A DNA stretch of 43,561 bases. Origin: CALIKS01 sp964440295. GTDB taxonomy: Archaea; Thermoproteota; Nitrososphaeria_A; Caldarchaeales; Calditenuaceae. Shown here piece after piece: positions 26,136-34,566 of this stretch; the stretch's first letter is position 1, and the number at the start of each line of letters is the position of its first letter. The notes beneath the pieces were generated by a model. The model did not search any database. It was given only the letters and a program-made list of their open reading frames with translations, and was not told where the DNA came from. The stretch lies in assembly GCA_964440295.1 (NCBI GenBank), contig CAYTRT010000009.1, positions 1-43,561 of the forward strand. Reading direction: 5' to 3'. The position numbers were made by a program, and so were the translations under genes.

Positions 26136-27221
26136 ATGGAATACTGGCTACGCAGGGGAGATGCTGAATATTCCTTTGACGCCCCCGAGGAGGCGTCAAT
26201 TTACGAAGCCCAGCCAAGCTTCAAGACAGCCGAAGACATAGGCGATAAATTAGCCAAGATGAATGAGTTTCTCAACAGTAGATTAATCTTAATCGACTAT
26301 GCACACCCCCTCGAGCCCTACGTCAATCTACTAAAAGGCAGGGTCTCTCAAGACACTCTAATGATCCTAACCTGCTGGAGGCTCGGAGACGAGAGAAAAG
26401 AACTAAAAATCCTTCAAGAAATTAAAAGCCGATTGCCAAACGTTAACGTTTATTCGGCCTCTCAGTTAAAAAATCCATCTGGAGAGCTGCTTAACAGGCT
26501 TTCAGAATTTATTAAAGAAGAGGGTGAAGTCACATGCATCTATCCTATGACGCCAATAACCGAGCTAGTCTCACCAATGCTGGAAAACTTGGCTTCGTGG
26601 ATTTTGACATGGACAAGAGAGGTAGAGCAGAATGAATACTTGAATGTAAGGTTTGTCGGGATTGCTCATGATCCGAAAGGTACTCTCATAGACGTAACAT
26701 CCGGAAAAGTTGGGTGCCACGCTGCATATGTCGTCGAATTGAAAAATCAGTTCGACTGCGTATTGGTATCTCCAGGCGGCACTCCTTATGATGATAGTTT
26801 TTATCAAAGCTTACAGTCATTATATGGTGTTTATCAATCAGTAAAAAAAGGAGGAACGATCATCTTGGCCGCGGAATGTATAGATGGAATAGGCTCGAGA
26901 GAATTTGCTAAGCTGCTTAGCGCTAAGAGGAAAAAAGAGGCAGGTCAAGAAGCGAGAGACTCAAAAACAACATTTGAGGGCACTCTTTTGGATTTTTTAG
27001 GGAGAATAAAAGAAAAGTCTAGGATATACCTCGTCTCTCCTATTCCCAGAACTATCGCTCAGAGCTTTCTAGAAATAAAGGTGTTTGACACTTTGCAGGA
27101 TGCCGTGCAACAAGCTATTCGACTTCACAGTCGCTCTTTATCTATGTGTGTAGTTCCATATGGAAACTTTACATGCCTAGTTGTGGGGAAAGAAGCGATC
27201 CCGGAAGAACAACGAATGTGA
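26136..27221 (+). CDS. Degenerate LarA-family protein
   Basis: Residues about 175-260 match the C-terminal domain of nickel-pincer lactate racemase LarA: CVLVSPGGTPYDDSFYQSLQ and GGTIILAAECIDGIGSREF. The LarA N-terminal signatures (the TGxHRP loop and the PHxxAGFSGGxK nickel-cofactor motif) are absent, and the protein is shorter (361 residues). So the fold is recognisable, but racemase chemistry with the usual cofactor ligands is unlikely. LarA relatives act on 2-hydroxy-acids, including gluconate in some members; it lies 33 bp after gnd. The ATG at 26136 follows cattatag by 28 nt, so I choose it over GTG 26127. Confidence 0.7.
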   Translation: MEYWLRRGDAEYSFDAPEEASIYEAQPSFKTAEDIGDKLAKMNEFLNSRLILIDYAHPLEPYVNLLKGRVSQDTLMILTCWRLGDERKELKILQEIKSRLPNVNVYSASQLKNPSGELLNRLSEFIKEEGEVTCIYPMTPITELVSPMLENLASWILTWTREVEQNEYLNVRFVGIAHDPKGTLIDVTSGKVGCHAAYVVELKNQFDCVLVSPGGTPYDDSFYQSLQSLYGVYQSVKKGGTIILAAECIDGIGSREFAKLLSAKRKKEAGQEARDSKTTFEGTLLDFLGRIKEKSRIYLVSPIPRTIAQSFLEIKVFDTLQDAVQQAIRLHSRSLSMCVVPYGNFTCLVVGKEAIPEEQRM

Positions 27222-28287
27222 CAGAAATCATCGCTATTATTCCAGCGATGGATAGCTTTCTCCAAAGTGATAGTGGCGAGACGTTATCTAGGATCGCGAA
27301 TTCCACAGGATTTCTCATGAATAGTAGCAATAGTAAGGCTAGGGGAATATACCCCGTCAGTATTAGCAAACCAATTGTGGCGTAAGATAAAATGTTGTGA
27401 GTTTTTGGTCCAGTTATGCTTCTGAAGATTCTTCCACCGTCTAACTGCCATATAGGAAGCAAGTTAAGACTAGTCACAACCATTCCCAGCCAGGCGGCGA
27501 ATCCTATTAGAGGAAATACGGGGACAAAGCCGGGCTTACCTAGAATTTGATTGGCCACCTCAAATATTAACGGCGAGGGAAGAACGCCTATCTCTCCACT
27601 ACTGATTAGTTTTCGCGCCTCTTCTACAGTAATCCAAGTTGCCTCGTTAAAGGCAAAGAATAACACGACTATGCTTGCTATGAATCCCGTGACTGGGCCG
27701 CTTACGCCTGTATCAAATAAATCGTCCCTATTCACGATGGGCCCTTTTTGAAAAATGACCGCACCAAAGGTAGGTATTAAACCAGGCACTCCGGGTATAA
27801 AGTAGGGCGGGCTGGAATCTATTTTATCAATCTTTGAAAATATCTTATGTCCCATCTCATGAATACCTATTATCCCAATTATCGCGATAGTATAGAGTGA
27901 TACGTCTCTTAGCAATTTTTCGAGAGTAATTGGACCCATGCCTAGGCTAGATTGAATTCCTGTCGTACGAATATAACCATCTACGAAGATTGTCACTAAC
28001 GTAACCATGAGCAAAATTAGTGGCACCCTTGATTTCTGAGTTCTTAGTTGTGGCCGTGGGAAAATCCTTAGCCTAATCCCGATATCGCTTCTCTGAGCAG
28101 TCGGGATATAGCCAATTGAGTCAAGCTCGCGGTACAGCTCTTTGAAGGGCTTCTTGATGTCTTGGTCAGATATCTCAAACGTCAGTACTCCCTCCCGAAA
28201 GCTTATTTCTCTCACACTAAACTTTGCAGAAACTCTAGTCTTAATCTCTTCCAATTTGTCGTAATATGTTTCAGGACCTATAGCCAA
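27169..28287 (-). CDS. Site-2 protease-like (M50) membrane metalloprotease
   Basis: The 372-residue protein has a soluble N-terminal domain (residues 1-85) followed by about six to seven membrane segments. The zinc motif HEMGH is at residues 143-147 within GIIGIHEMGHKIF. The second motif NLLPIWQLDGGRIF supplies the third ligand. PGVPGLIPTFGAVI after the first motif is also typical. Such proteases cut membrane proteins within the bilayer. It starts at TTG 28287 and its 3' end overlaps the LarA-like gene in antisense by 53 bp. The target is unknown. Confidence 0.88.
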   Translation of the reverse strand: MAIGPETYYDKLEEIKTRVSAKFSVREISFREGVLTFEISDQDIKKPFKELYRELDSIGYIPTAQRSDIGIRLRIFPRPQLRTQKSRVPLILLMVTLVTIFVDGYIRTTGIQSSLGMGPITLEKLLRDVSLYTIAIIGIIGIHEMGHKIFSKIDKIDSSPPYFIPGVPGLIPTFGAVIFQKGPIVNRDDLFDTGVSGPVTGFIASIVVLFFAFNEATWITVEEARKLISSGEIGVLPSPLIFEVANQILGKPGFVPVFPLIGFAAWLGMVVTSLNLLPIWQLDGGRIFRSITGPKTHNILSYATIGLLILTGYIPLALLLLLFMRNPVEFAILDNVSPLSLWRKLSIAGIIAMISVTFVVLPGSLLSPQLGM

Positions 28288-28384
28288 TGCTTACTTCTAA
28301 TAGAAAGTGTTTTTCATCCTAAAAATCCTTTCTCTCCATAACATTAAGTTTTTAACCAGCATAAAGGCTCGTGGATATAAGGAA

Positions 28385-28888
28385 TTGTTCATCCTCGAGG
28401 AGGATTACAAAGATAGAGACTACGTAATAAGGGAGGCCGAGGAGGACGACATTTTGGCCGTAATGAATATAAACAGAGTTAGCCTACCAGAGAATTACAG
28501 TTATGCCTTCTTTTATTCGATACTTAAGTCGTATCCTAAGGCTTTCTTGGTCGCTGAATTTGACGGCGTGATCGGCGGATACATAATGTCTAGGGTTGAA
28601 CATATATTCTCGAAGTTTGAAAAGTTGAGGATTAAAAGAGCTGGACATATAGTCTCGATAGCCGTCCTCCCGAACTATAGAGGGAAAGGCGTCGGGAGAG
28701 CCCTGTTACTGAGATGTCTCGAAGCTTTGAAAAGTGTGTATAGGTGTGAAGAGGCATTCCTAGAGGTGCGAGTGTCAAACAAGACAGCCATTGGGCTCTA
28801 TGAAAAAATTGGATTTAAGATTGTTGACGTAGCTTATAGGTATTACATCGATGGTGAGGATGCCTACATCATGGCGATTAAGCTCTAA
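28385..28888 (+). CDS. GNAT N-terminal acetyltransferase (archaeal Ard1/RimI-like)
   Basis: Proteins of this type acetylate the alpha-amino group of nascent proteins. From the TTG at 28385 the protein has 167 residues and matches the Sulfolobus enzyme along its length: INRVSLPENY, AGHIVSIAVLPNYRGKGVGRALL with the acetyl-CoA loop, EVRVSNKTAIGLYEKIGF and YIDGEDAYIMA. The longer frame from 28307 would begin with hydrophobic residues that overlap the TATA-like gtttttaacc at 28348-28357, about 30 nt before 28385, so I prefer the later start. Confidence 0.86.
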   Translation: MFILEEDYKDRDYVIREAEEDDILAVMNINRVSLPENYSYAFFYSILKSYPKAFLVAEFDGVIGGYIMSRVEHIFSKFEKLRIKRAGHIVSIAVLPNYRGKGVGRALLLRCLEALKSVYRCEEAFLEVRVSNKTAIGLYEKIGFKIVDVAYRYYIDGEDAYIMAIKL

Positions 28889-29202
28889 AACGCTCCCAAA
28901 TCATGTTTCTTAATGGAAAATATTGGAATACTTGTCTGGTTAGGCTCTAATGAAACCCTATCTCCGTAAGTAACTCTTCCAGTAATTTTGTCGACATGTA
29001 TGAATTTCCCTTCTGGTTTCTTCTCCACCCTCGAGTAGTAAATTATTGCCGATCTTCCTGGGCCAACCAAGATAACAAACGCGACCTTATCTGCCTCTGA
29101 ATAATTCATTATAGGTACAGGAAGCATAGAGGCCAGGAGTGCCAGCTCTTCGAAGCTTGGAAGCTCAAATCTTAGTAGACTAAACTGACCTGCACTAAGC
29201 AT
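28885..29202 (-). CDS. Unknown protein, 105 aa
   Basis: I do not recognise a family. The frame encodes alternating hydrophobic strands (VAFVILVGPGRSAIIYY) and a charged middle part, with no cysteine and no membrane helix, so a small soluble alpha/beta protein is likely. It begins 6 bp after the nucleotidyltransferase gene on the same strand, making a two-gene operon. Its end overlaps the acetyltransferase gene by 4 bp. Confidence 0.65.
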   Translation of the reverse strand: MLSAGQFSLLRFELPSFEELALLASMLPVPIMNYSEADKVAFVILVGPGRSAIIYYSRVEKKPEGKFIHVDKITGRVTYGDRVSLEPNQTSIPIFSIKKHDLGAF

Positions 29203-29208
29203 GTAATT

Positions 29209-29901
29209 CTATTTAGTATTCGATCTAAAATACGCATCGGCCTCTTCTAAATCTTTTTGACTGTCGATGCTCTTCCAATATCTCCCTTTAAAAGGAACAG
29301 CGCGTAGAAGGCCCTTACTCGATAGTTGTGGAAAAGTAGTGAACTCTAGTTCGCCCTTCATTGGTAAGTACTTGAAAACTTCTGATGAAAAAGCATAGAC
29401 TCCCGCGTTTATCCAATACTCCTCAATAATCGGCTTCTCTTTAAACTCGATTATTCTATACTCATTCATCTCGTACTTGACGATGCCGTAGGGAGAGGGA
29501 AGCGGGACTACAGCTACTGCTCCAACATAATTATTAAGCAGCTCCGTCAAAGATTTTGGATTAATATCAGTTAGGACATCACCGTTGATTACTAAGAATG
29601 ATCTCTCAGATCTAAGTAGATGCTCGGCGTTCTTCAGTGCGCCGGCTGTACCTAAAGGCTCATCCTCGACTACGTATCCAACCTTAACGTTTAGTCTTTG
29701 GCCGCTGCTAATGCTTTCAATGATTTTTTCCTTTAAATATCCTACGCACATGATTATCTCGTTGACGCCATAGCTCCTGAGCCACTCTATTTGCCACTCT
29801 ACAATTGCTTTTCCAGCTATTTGTAATAATGCCTTGGGAAGCGTGTCTGTGAGGGGTCTGAGCCTCTTACCGTAGCCACCGGCCAGAATGACTGCTTTCA
29901 T
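29209..29901 (-). CDS. Sugar-phosphate nucleotidyltransferase
   Basis: The 230-residue protein shows the nucleotidyltransferase signature MKAVILAGGYGKRLRPLTD, the PKALL lysine, a GDVLTDI metal-binding Asp and EFKEKP further on. It has no C-terminal hexapeptide domain, so it is the short form. Such enzymes make NDP-sugars (GDP-mannose, dTDP-glucose or UDP-sugars) for glycans. The base and sugar are not readable from the sequence. It is the first gene of a pair with the 105-aa unknown. Confidence 0.88.
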   Translation of the reverse strand: MKAVILAGGYGKRLRPLTDTLPKALLQIAGKAIVEWQIEWLRSYGVNEIIMCVGYLKEKIIESISSGQRLNVKVGYVVEDEPLGTAGALKNAEHLLRSERSFLVINGDVLTDINPKSLTELLNNYVGAVAVVPLPSPYGIVKYEMNEYRIIEFKEKPIIEEYWINAGVYAFSSEVFKYLPMKGELEFTTFPQLSSKGLLRAVPFKGRYWKSIDSQKDLEEADAYFRSNTK

Positions 29902-30018
29902 TTACTCAATATTTTAATCATTCTTAAAGATAAACTTCTTGTCTAATGGATATGCCCACGCCATGACGGGGGTCGGAAAAGCAAAAATTTTAGGAGAACT
30001 GAATAGATAGCGATTGGT

Positions 30019-31437
30019 TTGCTCAAAATATACAACACGTTGAGCAGAAGTTTAGAGGTCTTTGAGCCTATCAGGGGAAACAGGGTATACATGTATGTAT
30101 GTGGCCCTACTACTTATGACTATTCACACCTAGGACACGCGAGGACATATGTGGCCTACGACATCATGGCAAGGTACCTGAGATACAGGGGATACTCGCT
30201 CTTCTTTTTGATGAATATAACGGACGTCGATGACAAGATCATCGATAGAGCGCGAGAAAAAGGTGTAGACCCAATATCACTAGCCAGGGAGTACGAGAAA
30301 TATTTCCTAGAGGATTTAGAGTCACTCAACATTAAAAGCATCAATCTCTTCGCAAGGGCATCTGAATACATTGACGAGATAATAGACCTAGTGAGGAGAC
30401 TTGTTGAGAAGGGTTACGCGTATGAGACTGAGACAGGCGTATATTTTGACACAACTCGGTATCCGGATTACGGACGACTGTCGCGTCAGAAACCTGAGGA
30501 GTTGGCCATGCATAGAATTGAGCCCGACCCTACAAAGAAGCATCCCCAAGACTTTGCGCTTTGGAAGAAAAGGAGTAGTGAAGAGTTCGGCTGGAATTCT
30601 CCTTGGGGGCATGGAAGGCCAGGATGGCACATCGAGGACACCACAATAATACTCACGCACTTCGGAGCTCAGTGTGATATTCACGGCGGCGCTATCGAGT
30701 TGGCTTTTCCGCATCACGAGGCAGAGATAGCTCAAGCAGAGTGCGCGACAGGAGTAAAGCCATTCGCCAAGTACTGGTGTCATACTGGACTACTGACCGT
30801 CTCAGGTGAGAAGATGTCCAAGTCGCTCGGCAACTTCATTACTATACGTGAGGTGCTTAAGGAGTATGATGCGGAGGTCTTGAGACTTTTCTTCTCCTCT
30901 GCCCACTATCGGAGCCCGATAGATTTTGAATGGAAATATTTAGAGCAGAGCAAATCTACTCTAGAGTCCCTATACTCGCTAATACAAGATCTCGAACTTA
31001 TGGATGACAGAGACAATTTAAGCCCAGCAGAAGCTTCACTGCTCAACAAATTAAGCTACTATAGAAGTGAATTTCTAAGTGCGATGGATGATGATTTTAA
31101 CACTCCGAGAAGCTTGGCCATCCTCTATGAGCTGGCGGGAGAGACGAGAAGGTTAATCCAATCCGAGGGAGGTCTGAATAAGAATCTGAAGGAGGAGTTG
31201 ATAAAAACATTCCACGAACTAGGAGGAATAATTGGGGTAATTCAAAGGAGAGCACCAAAGGCTTCGCTCGACGTCTGCGTTGGTCTGGTCAATATGCTGC
31301 TCGAGATAAGAGAGTTATTCAGGAAGGAGAGAAGATACCAAATAGCCGACGAGATTAGGCAAAGGCTCGCAGAACTAGGGTTCGAAATAGAAGATACTGC
31401 CAAAGGCCCTAAGCTAAGATACATATCTCGTAGGTAG
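30019..31437 (+). CDS. cysS: Cysteinyl-tRNA synthetase
   Basis: CysRS is a class I synthetase charging tRNA-Cys. The 472-residue protein has the zinc cysteine C28 in YVCGPTTYDY, the HIGH box as HLGH (37-40), the zinc site CDIHGG followed by FPHHEAEIAQAEC, and the KMSKS loop as GEKMSKSLGNF. The C-terminal helical domain is complete. The start is a TTG; an AT-rich aaaattttagg lies about 30 nt upstream. Its presence as a full gene means this organism does not need the SepRS route for Cys-tRNA. Confidence 0.95.
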   Translation: MLKIYNTLSRSLEVFEPIRGNRVYMYVCGPTTYDYSHLGHARTYVAYDIMARYLRYRGYSLFFLMNITDVDDKIIDRAREKGVDPISLAREYEKYFLEDLESLNIKSINLFARASEYIDEIIDLVRRLVEKGYAYETETGVYFDTTRYPDYGRLSRQKPEELAMHRIEPDPTKKHPQDFALWKKRSSEEFGWNSPWGHGRPGWHIEDTTIILTHFGAQCDIHGGAIELAFPHHEAEIAQAECATGVKPFAKYWCHTGLLTVSGEKMSKSLGNFITIREVLKEYDAEVLRLFFSSAHYRSPIDFEWKYLEQSKSTLESLYSLIQDLELMDDRDNLSPAEASLLNKLSYYRSEFLSAMDDDFNTPRSLAILYELAGETRRLIQSEGGLNKNLKEELIKTFHELGGIIGVIQRRAPKASLDVCVGLVNMLLEIRELFRKERRYQIADEIRQRLAELGFEIEDTAKGPKLRYISRR

Positions 31438-31675
31438 CCTTGCCCCAGCCTTGAACTAAATCCATCAAATCGACACAATAAGAAACCACTGCAACTAATG
31501 GCTCGAGATGCTTAGACCACGCGTTTCGTTATATATTTCCGGGAACGGTTTTTTAAACAATAAGCGGAGTTATTTTTAAAATAATTTTAATGCAGTATAA
31601 ATAATGCTCATGTTTTTATCGACGTTAAAATTAAACCGATAAATACAGGCTCAGGTGTTTTTATGGTCAAAGGGT
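31438..31675. other. AT-rich 238-bp intergenic stretch
   Basis: This is the longest non-coding stretch. It holds a T6 tract at 31549-31554 that may end cysS, and several TATA-like elements (31529-31536, near 31593 and ataaatac at 31639-31646). The last lies about 30 nt before the next start. I see no tRNA, no clear box C/D motif pair and no frame longer than about 15 codons. Confidence 0.4.
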
Positions 31676-32014
31676 ATGGAGAGAACACGGGAAGTCATTG
31701 CGAGAGAAAGTAAGTGTATAACTTGTCGCTACTATGCACCCTATCATCTATATCCACGCATAGGTGTATGTAATAATCCAATAAGTCAGTACTACAATTA
31801 TCCGGTACTAGCAACGTTGACGGCCTGTGAAGACTTTGATCAGTACTCAGCAAAAAGAGAGGAGTTAGTAGAGCATGAATATTATTGGTGTGAACATTGT
31901 TTAATCAGCATACCTGGCTTTTTGTATCACGAACACGCAGATCATCGCGTAAGGAACAAATTGGCAAGCACTGACATCGAGTTTAACGTAGAGAGTACAT
32001 ACGCAGCTGATTGA
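31676..32014 (+). CDS. Unknown cysteine-rich metal-binding protein
   Basis: From the ATG at 31676 the product has 112 residues. It carries two possible metal sites: C14, C17, C32 and C51 (KCITCRYY, GVCNNP, ACEDF), and C72 and C75 with H85, H87 and H90 (WCEHC, HEHADH). The first cluster follows the CxxC-x14-C-x18-C spacing seen in small archaeal zinc or iron-sulfur proteins. I cannot name the family. A TATA-like ataaatac about 30 nt upstream supports this start over GTG 31655. It precedes tfb by 139 bp with a separate promoter between. Confidence 0.65.
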   Translation: MERTREVIARESKCITCRYYAPYHLYPRIGVCNNPISQYYNYPVLATLTACEDFDQYSAKREELVEHEYYWCEHCLISIPGFLYHEHADHRVRNKLASTDIEFNVESTYAAD

Positions 32015-32071
32015 ATGATTTTCTCTATATTACCGTGGGATTTTCATTGTATATGTTCTAATTTGTTACAG

Positions 32072-32087
32072 AGAAAGATTTATATAT
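32072..32087 (+). promoter_or_regulatory. Strong BRE-TATA promoter of tfb
   Basis: Purine-rich agaaag (BRE) followed by ttatatat is one of the best promoter matches in the window. Transcription would begin near 32110-32115, leaving a leader of about 40 nt that holds GAGGTG at 32141-32146, 7 nt before the TTG start. This contrasts with the mostly leaderless genes around it. Confidence 0.65.
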
Positions 32088-32153
32088 GACAAACTTTTAT
32101 TTACTAGTGGGTGCATAAAAAATAAATCTTTACTTGAAGAGAGGTGTTGTGTA

Positions 32154-33095
32154 TTGTCAAGTCCTTTAAAGAGTTGGAAAGGAGATGTTATTTGTCCAGA
32201 GTGTGGTAGCAGAAATCTGATAACAGATCCCAAGACCGGAGAGGTTAGCTGTGCTGACTGTGGATACGTCCTTGTGGAGAAGGACGTCGACAGAGGCCCC
32301 GAGTGGCGGAACCTCGACGAAGATGAAGAGAGTAGAAGCAGGGTTGGAGCACCGCTCTCAGTGATGTATAGAGACCATGGCCTTTCTACAGTGATTGAGA
32401 GAATAGATGAGGATGCTGCCGGGAGAAAGCTGCCGAAGGAAGTCAGAGAAAAAATGTTAAAGTTAAAGAAGCTTGACCAGACTTCTCACACTGATGGGTC
32501 GGAGACTAGAAACCTACAACAAGCAGCGAACATACTCGAGGTCTATACTGATAAGCTTCATCTTCCACAGGCCGTAGCGGAAAGAGCAATGATGATTTAT
32601 AGAAAGGCTCTGAAGGTCGGCCTTGTTAGGGGGAGGTCGATTAGGAGCATTATGGCTGCAGCAACTTATGCAGCATGTAGGATGAGTGGCATACCCCGCG
32701 ATTTGAGAGAGTTTGAAAGAGCATACCCATTAGTAAAGCGTAAAACAATTGCGCAGGGATATCGCCTCTTAATTAAGCACCTAGGACTGAAGATACCTGT
32801 CGCTGACCCAAGCATCTACATTAGTAAAATTGCATCGAAGTTGAATTTTGATGAGAGGACAGTTCAGGAAGCCTTAAGGCTTCTCAACGAGGCTGCGGCC
32901 AAGGGAGCCACTGTTGGTAAAGACCCGGTCGGAATTGCGGCAGCAGCGCTCTATATGGCGTGTCAGGAGACACTTCAGAATGTTACGCAGAAGGACATTG
33001 CTAGGGCGGCTGGAGTCACTGAAGTCACGGTGAGGAATAGGTTTAAGGGCCTCAAAGAGGCATTAGAAGGAAAACTAGAAGCACAGCCAGAGTAA
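32154..33095 (+). CDS. tfb: Transcription initiation factor B (TFB)
   Basis: TFB binds the BRE and TBP and recruits RNA polymerase. The 313-residue protein has an N-terminal zinc ribbon (C14, C17, C33, C36). A B-reader region RGPEWRNLDEDE follows, then two cyclin-like repeats (about 110-205 and 210-305) with GRSIRSIMAAATYAACR and GIAAAALYMACQ. Length and domains are those of a standard archaeal TFB. It has a leadered transcript with a Shine-Dalgarno site and a TTG start. tatA follows 31 bp downstream and may be cotranscribed. Confidence 0.97.
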   Translation: MSSPLKSWKGDVICPECGSRNLITDPKTGEVSCADCGYVLVEKDVDRGPEWRNLDEDEESRSRVGAPLSVMYRDHGLSTVIERIDEDAAGRKLPKEVREKMLKLKKLDQTSHTDGSETRNLQQAANILEVYTDKLHLPQAVAERAMMIYRKALKVGLVRGRSIRSIMAAATYAACRMSGIPRDLREFERAYPLVKRKTIAQGYRLLIKHLGLKIPVADPSIYISKIASKLNFDERTVQEALRLLNEAAAKGATVGKDPVGIAAAALYMACQETLQNVTQKDIARAAGVTEVTVRNRFKGLKEALEGKLEAQPE

Positions 33096-33126
33096 ATAGC
33101 CTGAAAGATCCGCGAAGCGGGTAAAA

Positions 33127-33444
33127 ATGCCTATCGAGGGTATCGAGTGGTTTATCGTCTCTGCGATAATAATTTTGATGATACTGTGGAAACCAGAGAA
33201 GATCGGAGACATTGCTAAAGCATTAGCGAGGGCGAGGATCGAGTTCGAGAGGGCGCAGATAGATTTCCAAGAAATGGTCACAACTACGATGAAGGAGATT
33301 GAATCTGAAGATCGCAGACTAATCGAGGTGGCTAAGAGGCTAGAGATTAAGACAGAAGGCCTTACAAAAGAGCAAATAAGAGAAGAAATAGAGAAAAAAT
33401 TAAAGGAGCTCTCAAAAATAAAGCCTCAGGCCAGTTCTCCTTAA
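33127..33444 (+). CDS. tatA: Twin-arginine translocase subunit TatA-like
   Basis: TatA forms the pore for export of folded proteins. The 105-residue protein shows one N-terminal membrane helix (EWFIVSAIIILMILW), the hinge KPEKIGDIAKALARAR and a long charged amphipathic helix, the TatA/TatB layout. No TatC gene is in this window. It follows tfb by 31 bp and its 3' end overlaps the eIF1 gene tail-to-tail by 4 bp. Confidence 0.85.
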   Translation: MPIEGIEWFIVSAIIILMILWKPEKIGDIAKALARARIEFERAQIDFQEMVTTTMKEIESEDRRLIEVAKRLEIKTEGLTKEQIREEIEKKLKELSKIKPQASSP

Positions 33445-33749
33445 ATTATCTCGATGTTCTGTGGCGATATCCCTAGTTCTATGAGTATCTTCTGTACTTT
33501 CTCACGATGATCGCCCTGCAGTATTATCTGGCCGTTCTTCACTGCGCCTCCGCATGCGCATCGAGATTTCAGTATTGAAGCGACCTCATCGACGTTTATC
33601 ATGTCTCCCACGAGACCCTCGATAACAGTGGTTGTCTTGTTCCATTTCTTTGTCTCAAGCCTAATTTTTATTCGCTGTGTTTCATAACTTATTGTCCCGC
33701 AGACGCAGAGGTTTTTCGGCAGCCCGCAAGTGGGGCAGGTATCCACCAT
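33441..33749 (-). CDS. Translation initiation factor eIF1 (SUI1)
   Basis: The archaeal SUI1/eIF1 protein helps start-codon selection on the small ribosomal subunit. The 102-residue protein has a short N-terminal zinc knuckle (C5, C8, C15, C17 in CPTCGLPKNLCVC). The SUI1 fold follows: TTVIEGLVGDMINVDEVASILK, CACGGAVKNGQIILQGDHREKVQKIL. Length is normal for archaea. Confidence 0.94.
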   Translation of the reverse strand: MVDTCPTCGLPKNLCVCGTISYETQRIKIRLETKKWNKTTTVIEGLVGDMINVDEVASILKSRCACGGAVKNGQIILQGDHREKVQKILIELGISPQNIEII

Positions 33750-33805
33750 TACTACTCTCGAAACCCCAATAATTATACTAAACCCTATTAATAAAATTTT
33801 TCAGT

Positions 33806-34504
33806 CTAGCCGCCCGCCTCATAAGCTCTCTTTTTCGTCTCATAATTCGTACGAGTTTCATAGGGCTTTGCCGGTGAGCCCATCACAACGCTATACTCAT
33901 CTACGTCTTCAGTAACTATCGAGCCGGCCGCAACTACGGCTCCCTTCCCGATCCTTATTCCGGGAAGCAAAATTGACGCAGCACCGATCACTGCCTCGTC
34001 CTCTATCGATATGCCGACCAATCTTCTGCTAGGCGGATATAGATCATTAGTGACGCACACCAATGGGCCGATGAAAACCTTATTCCCGATCCGCGACTTT
34101 GCGGGAATGTATGCTAAGGATTGTACAGAGACCTCGTCGCCTATCATCACGTCACCGTCAATCTGGGCCCCGGTACCTATCCTCGAAGACCTACCAATTC
34201 TAGACCCTGATCTAACTAGGACGTTGTGTCCTAGCTCTACGCCGTCATCGAGCCGGGAGTTCTCATAGATGATTGACCCTCTCCTAATGATGCATCCCCT
34301 ACCAATCATTGCCCCTTCGCTGACCTTATCTAAATCGTCGTAGCTAGTGACGGATTTTTCTCTCAGCTTGTCTCTGCTTGGATAGCCTATAGTTACATAA
34401 TCATCGATGAATGTGCCTTCGCCAACTATAGAGGCACCAAGTATGACCGCTCCCTCCATGACCCTGCCAAGAATTTTAGAGCGGCTACTCAAGTATCCCC
34501 TCAT
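33806..34504 (-). CDS. Hexapeptide-repeat (left-handed beta-helix) acyltransferase-like
   Basis: The 232-residue protein is built of hexapeptide repeats over most of its length (for example GAVILGASIVGEGTFIDDYVTIG and the tail IGKGAVVAAGSIVTEDVDEYSVVMGSPAK). The tail is the standard ending of sugar or serine O/N-acyltransferases. No nucleotidyltransferase domain is fused. It would act as a trimer on a sugar or sugar-nucleotide substrate with acetyl-CoA; the acceptor is unknown. The gene is divergent from the Mer operon, sharing its promoter region. Confidence 0.85.
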   Translation of the reverse strand: MRGYLSSRSKILGRVMEGAVILGASIVGEGTFIDDYVTIGYPSRDKLREKSVTSYDDLDKVSEGAMIGRGCIIRRGSIIYENSRLDDGVELGHNVLVRSGSRIGRSSRIGTGAQIDGDVMIGDEVSVQSLAYIPAKSRIGNKVFIGPLVCVTNDLYPPSRRLVGISIEDEAVIGAASILLPGIRIGKGAVVAAGSIVTEDVDEYSVVMGSPAKPYETRTNYETKKRAYEAGG

Positions 34505-34532
34505 GGTCCTTCCCGGTAGTAGAAAGATTAGT

Positions 34533-34545
34533 TATTTATATCTCA
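34533..34545. promoter_or_regulatory. Shared divergent TATA region
   Basis: The nearly symmetric gttatttatatct lies about 27 nt before the ATG at 34567 on the plus strand and about 36 nt before the ATG at 34504 on the minus strand. One AT-rich element can serve both the Mer operon and the hexapeptide-protein gene. Confidence 0.4.
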
Positions 34546-34566
34546 CCCCCCTCATAAATATTTTGC

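Noticed and set aside
28307..28384. N-terminal extension of the acetyltransferase
   Set aside because: The 26 extra residues lie over promoter sequence, and the shorter form matches the length of the Sulfolobus enzyme.
29940..30018. 14-codon frame before cysS
   Set aside because: Too short and with no coding features; the region is promoter-like.
31541..31554. ccgggaacgg followed by T6 as an intrinsic terminator hairpin
   Set aside because: The stem is only three pairs. The T tract alone may terminate, but I do not call a hairpin.
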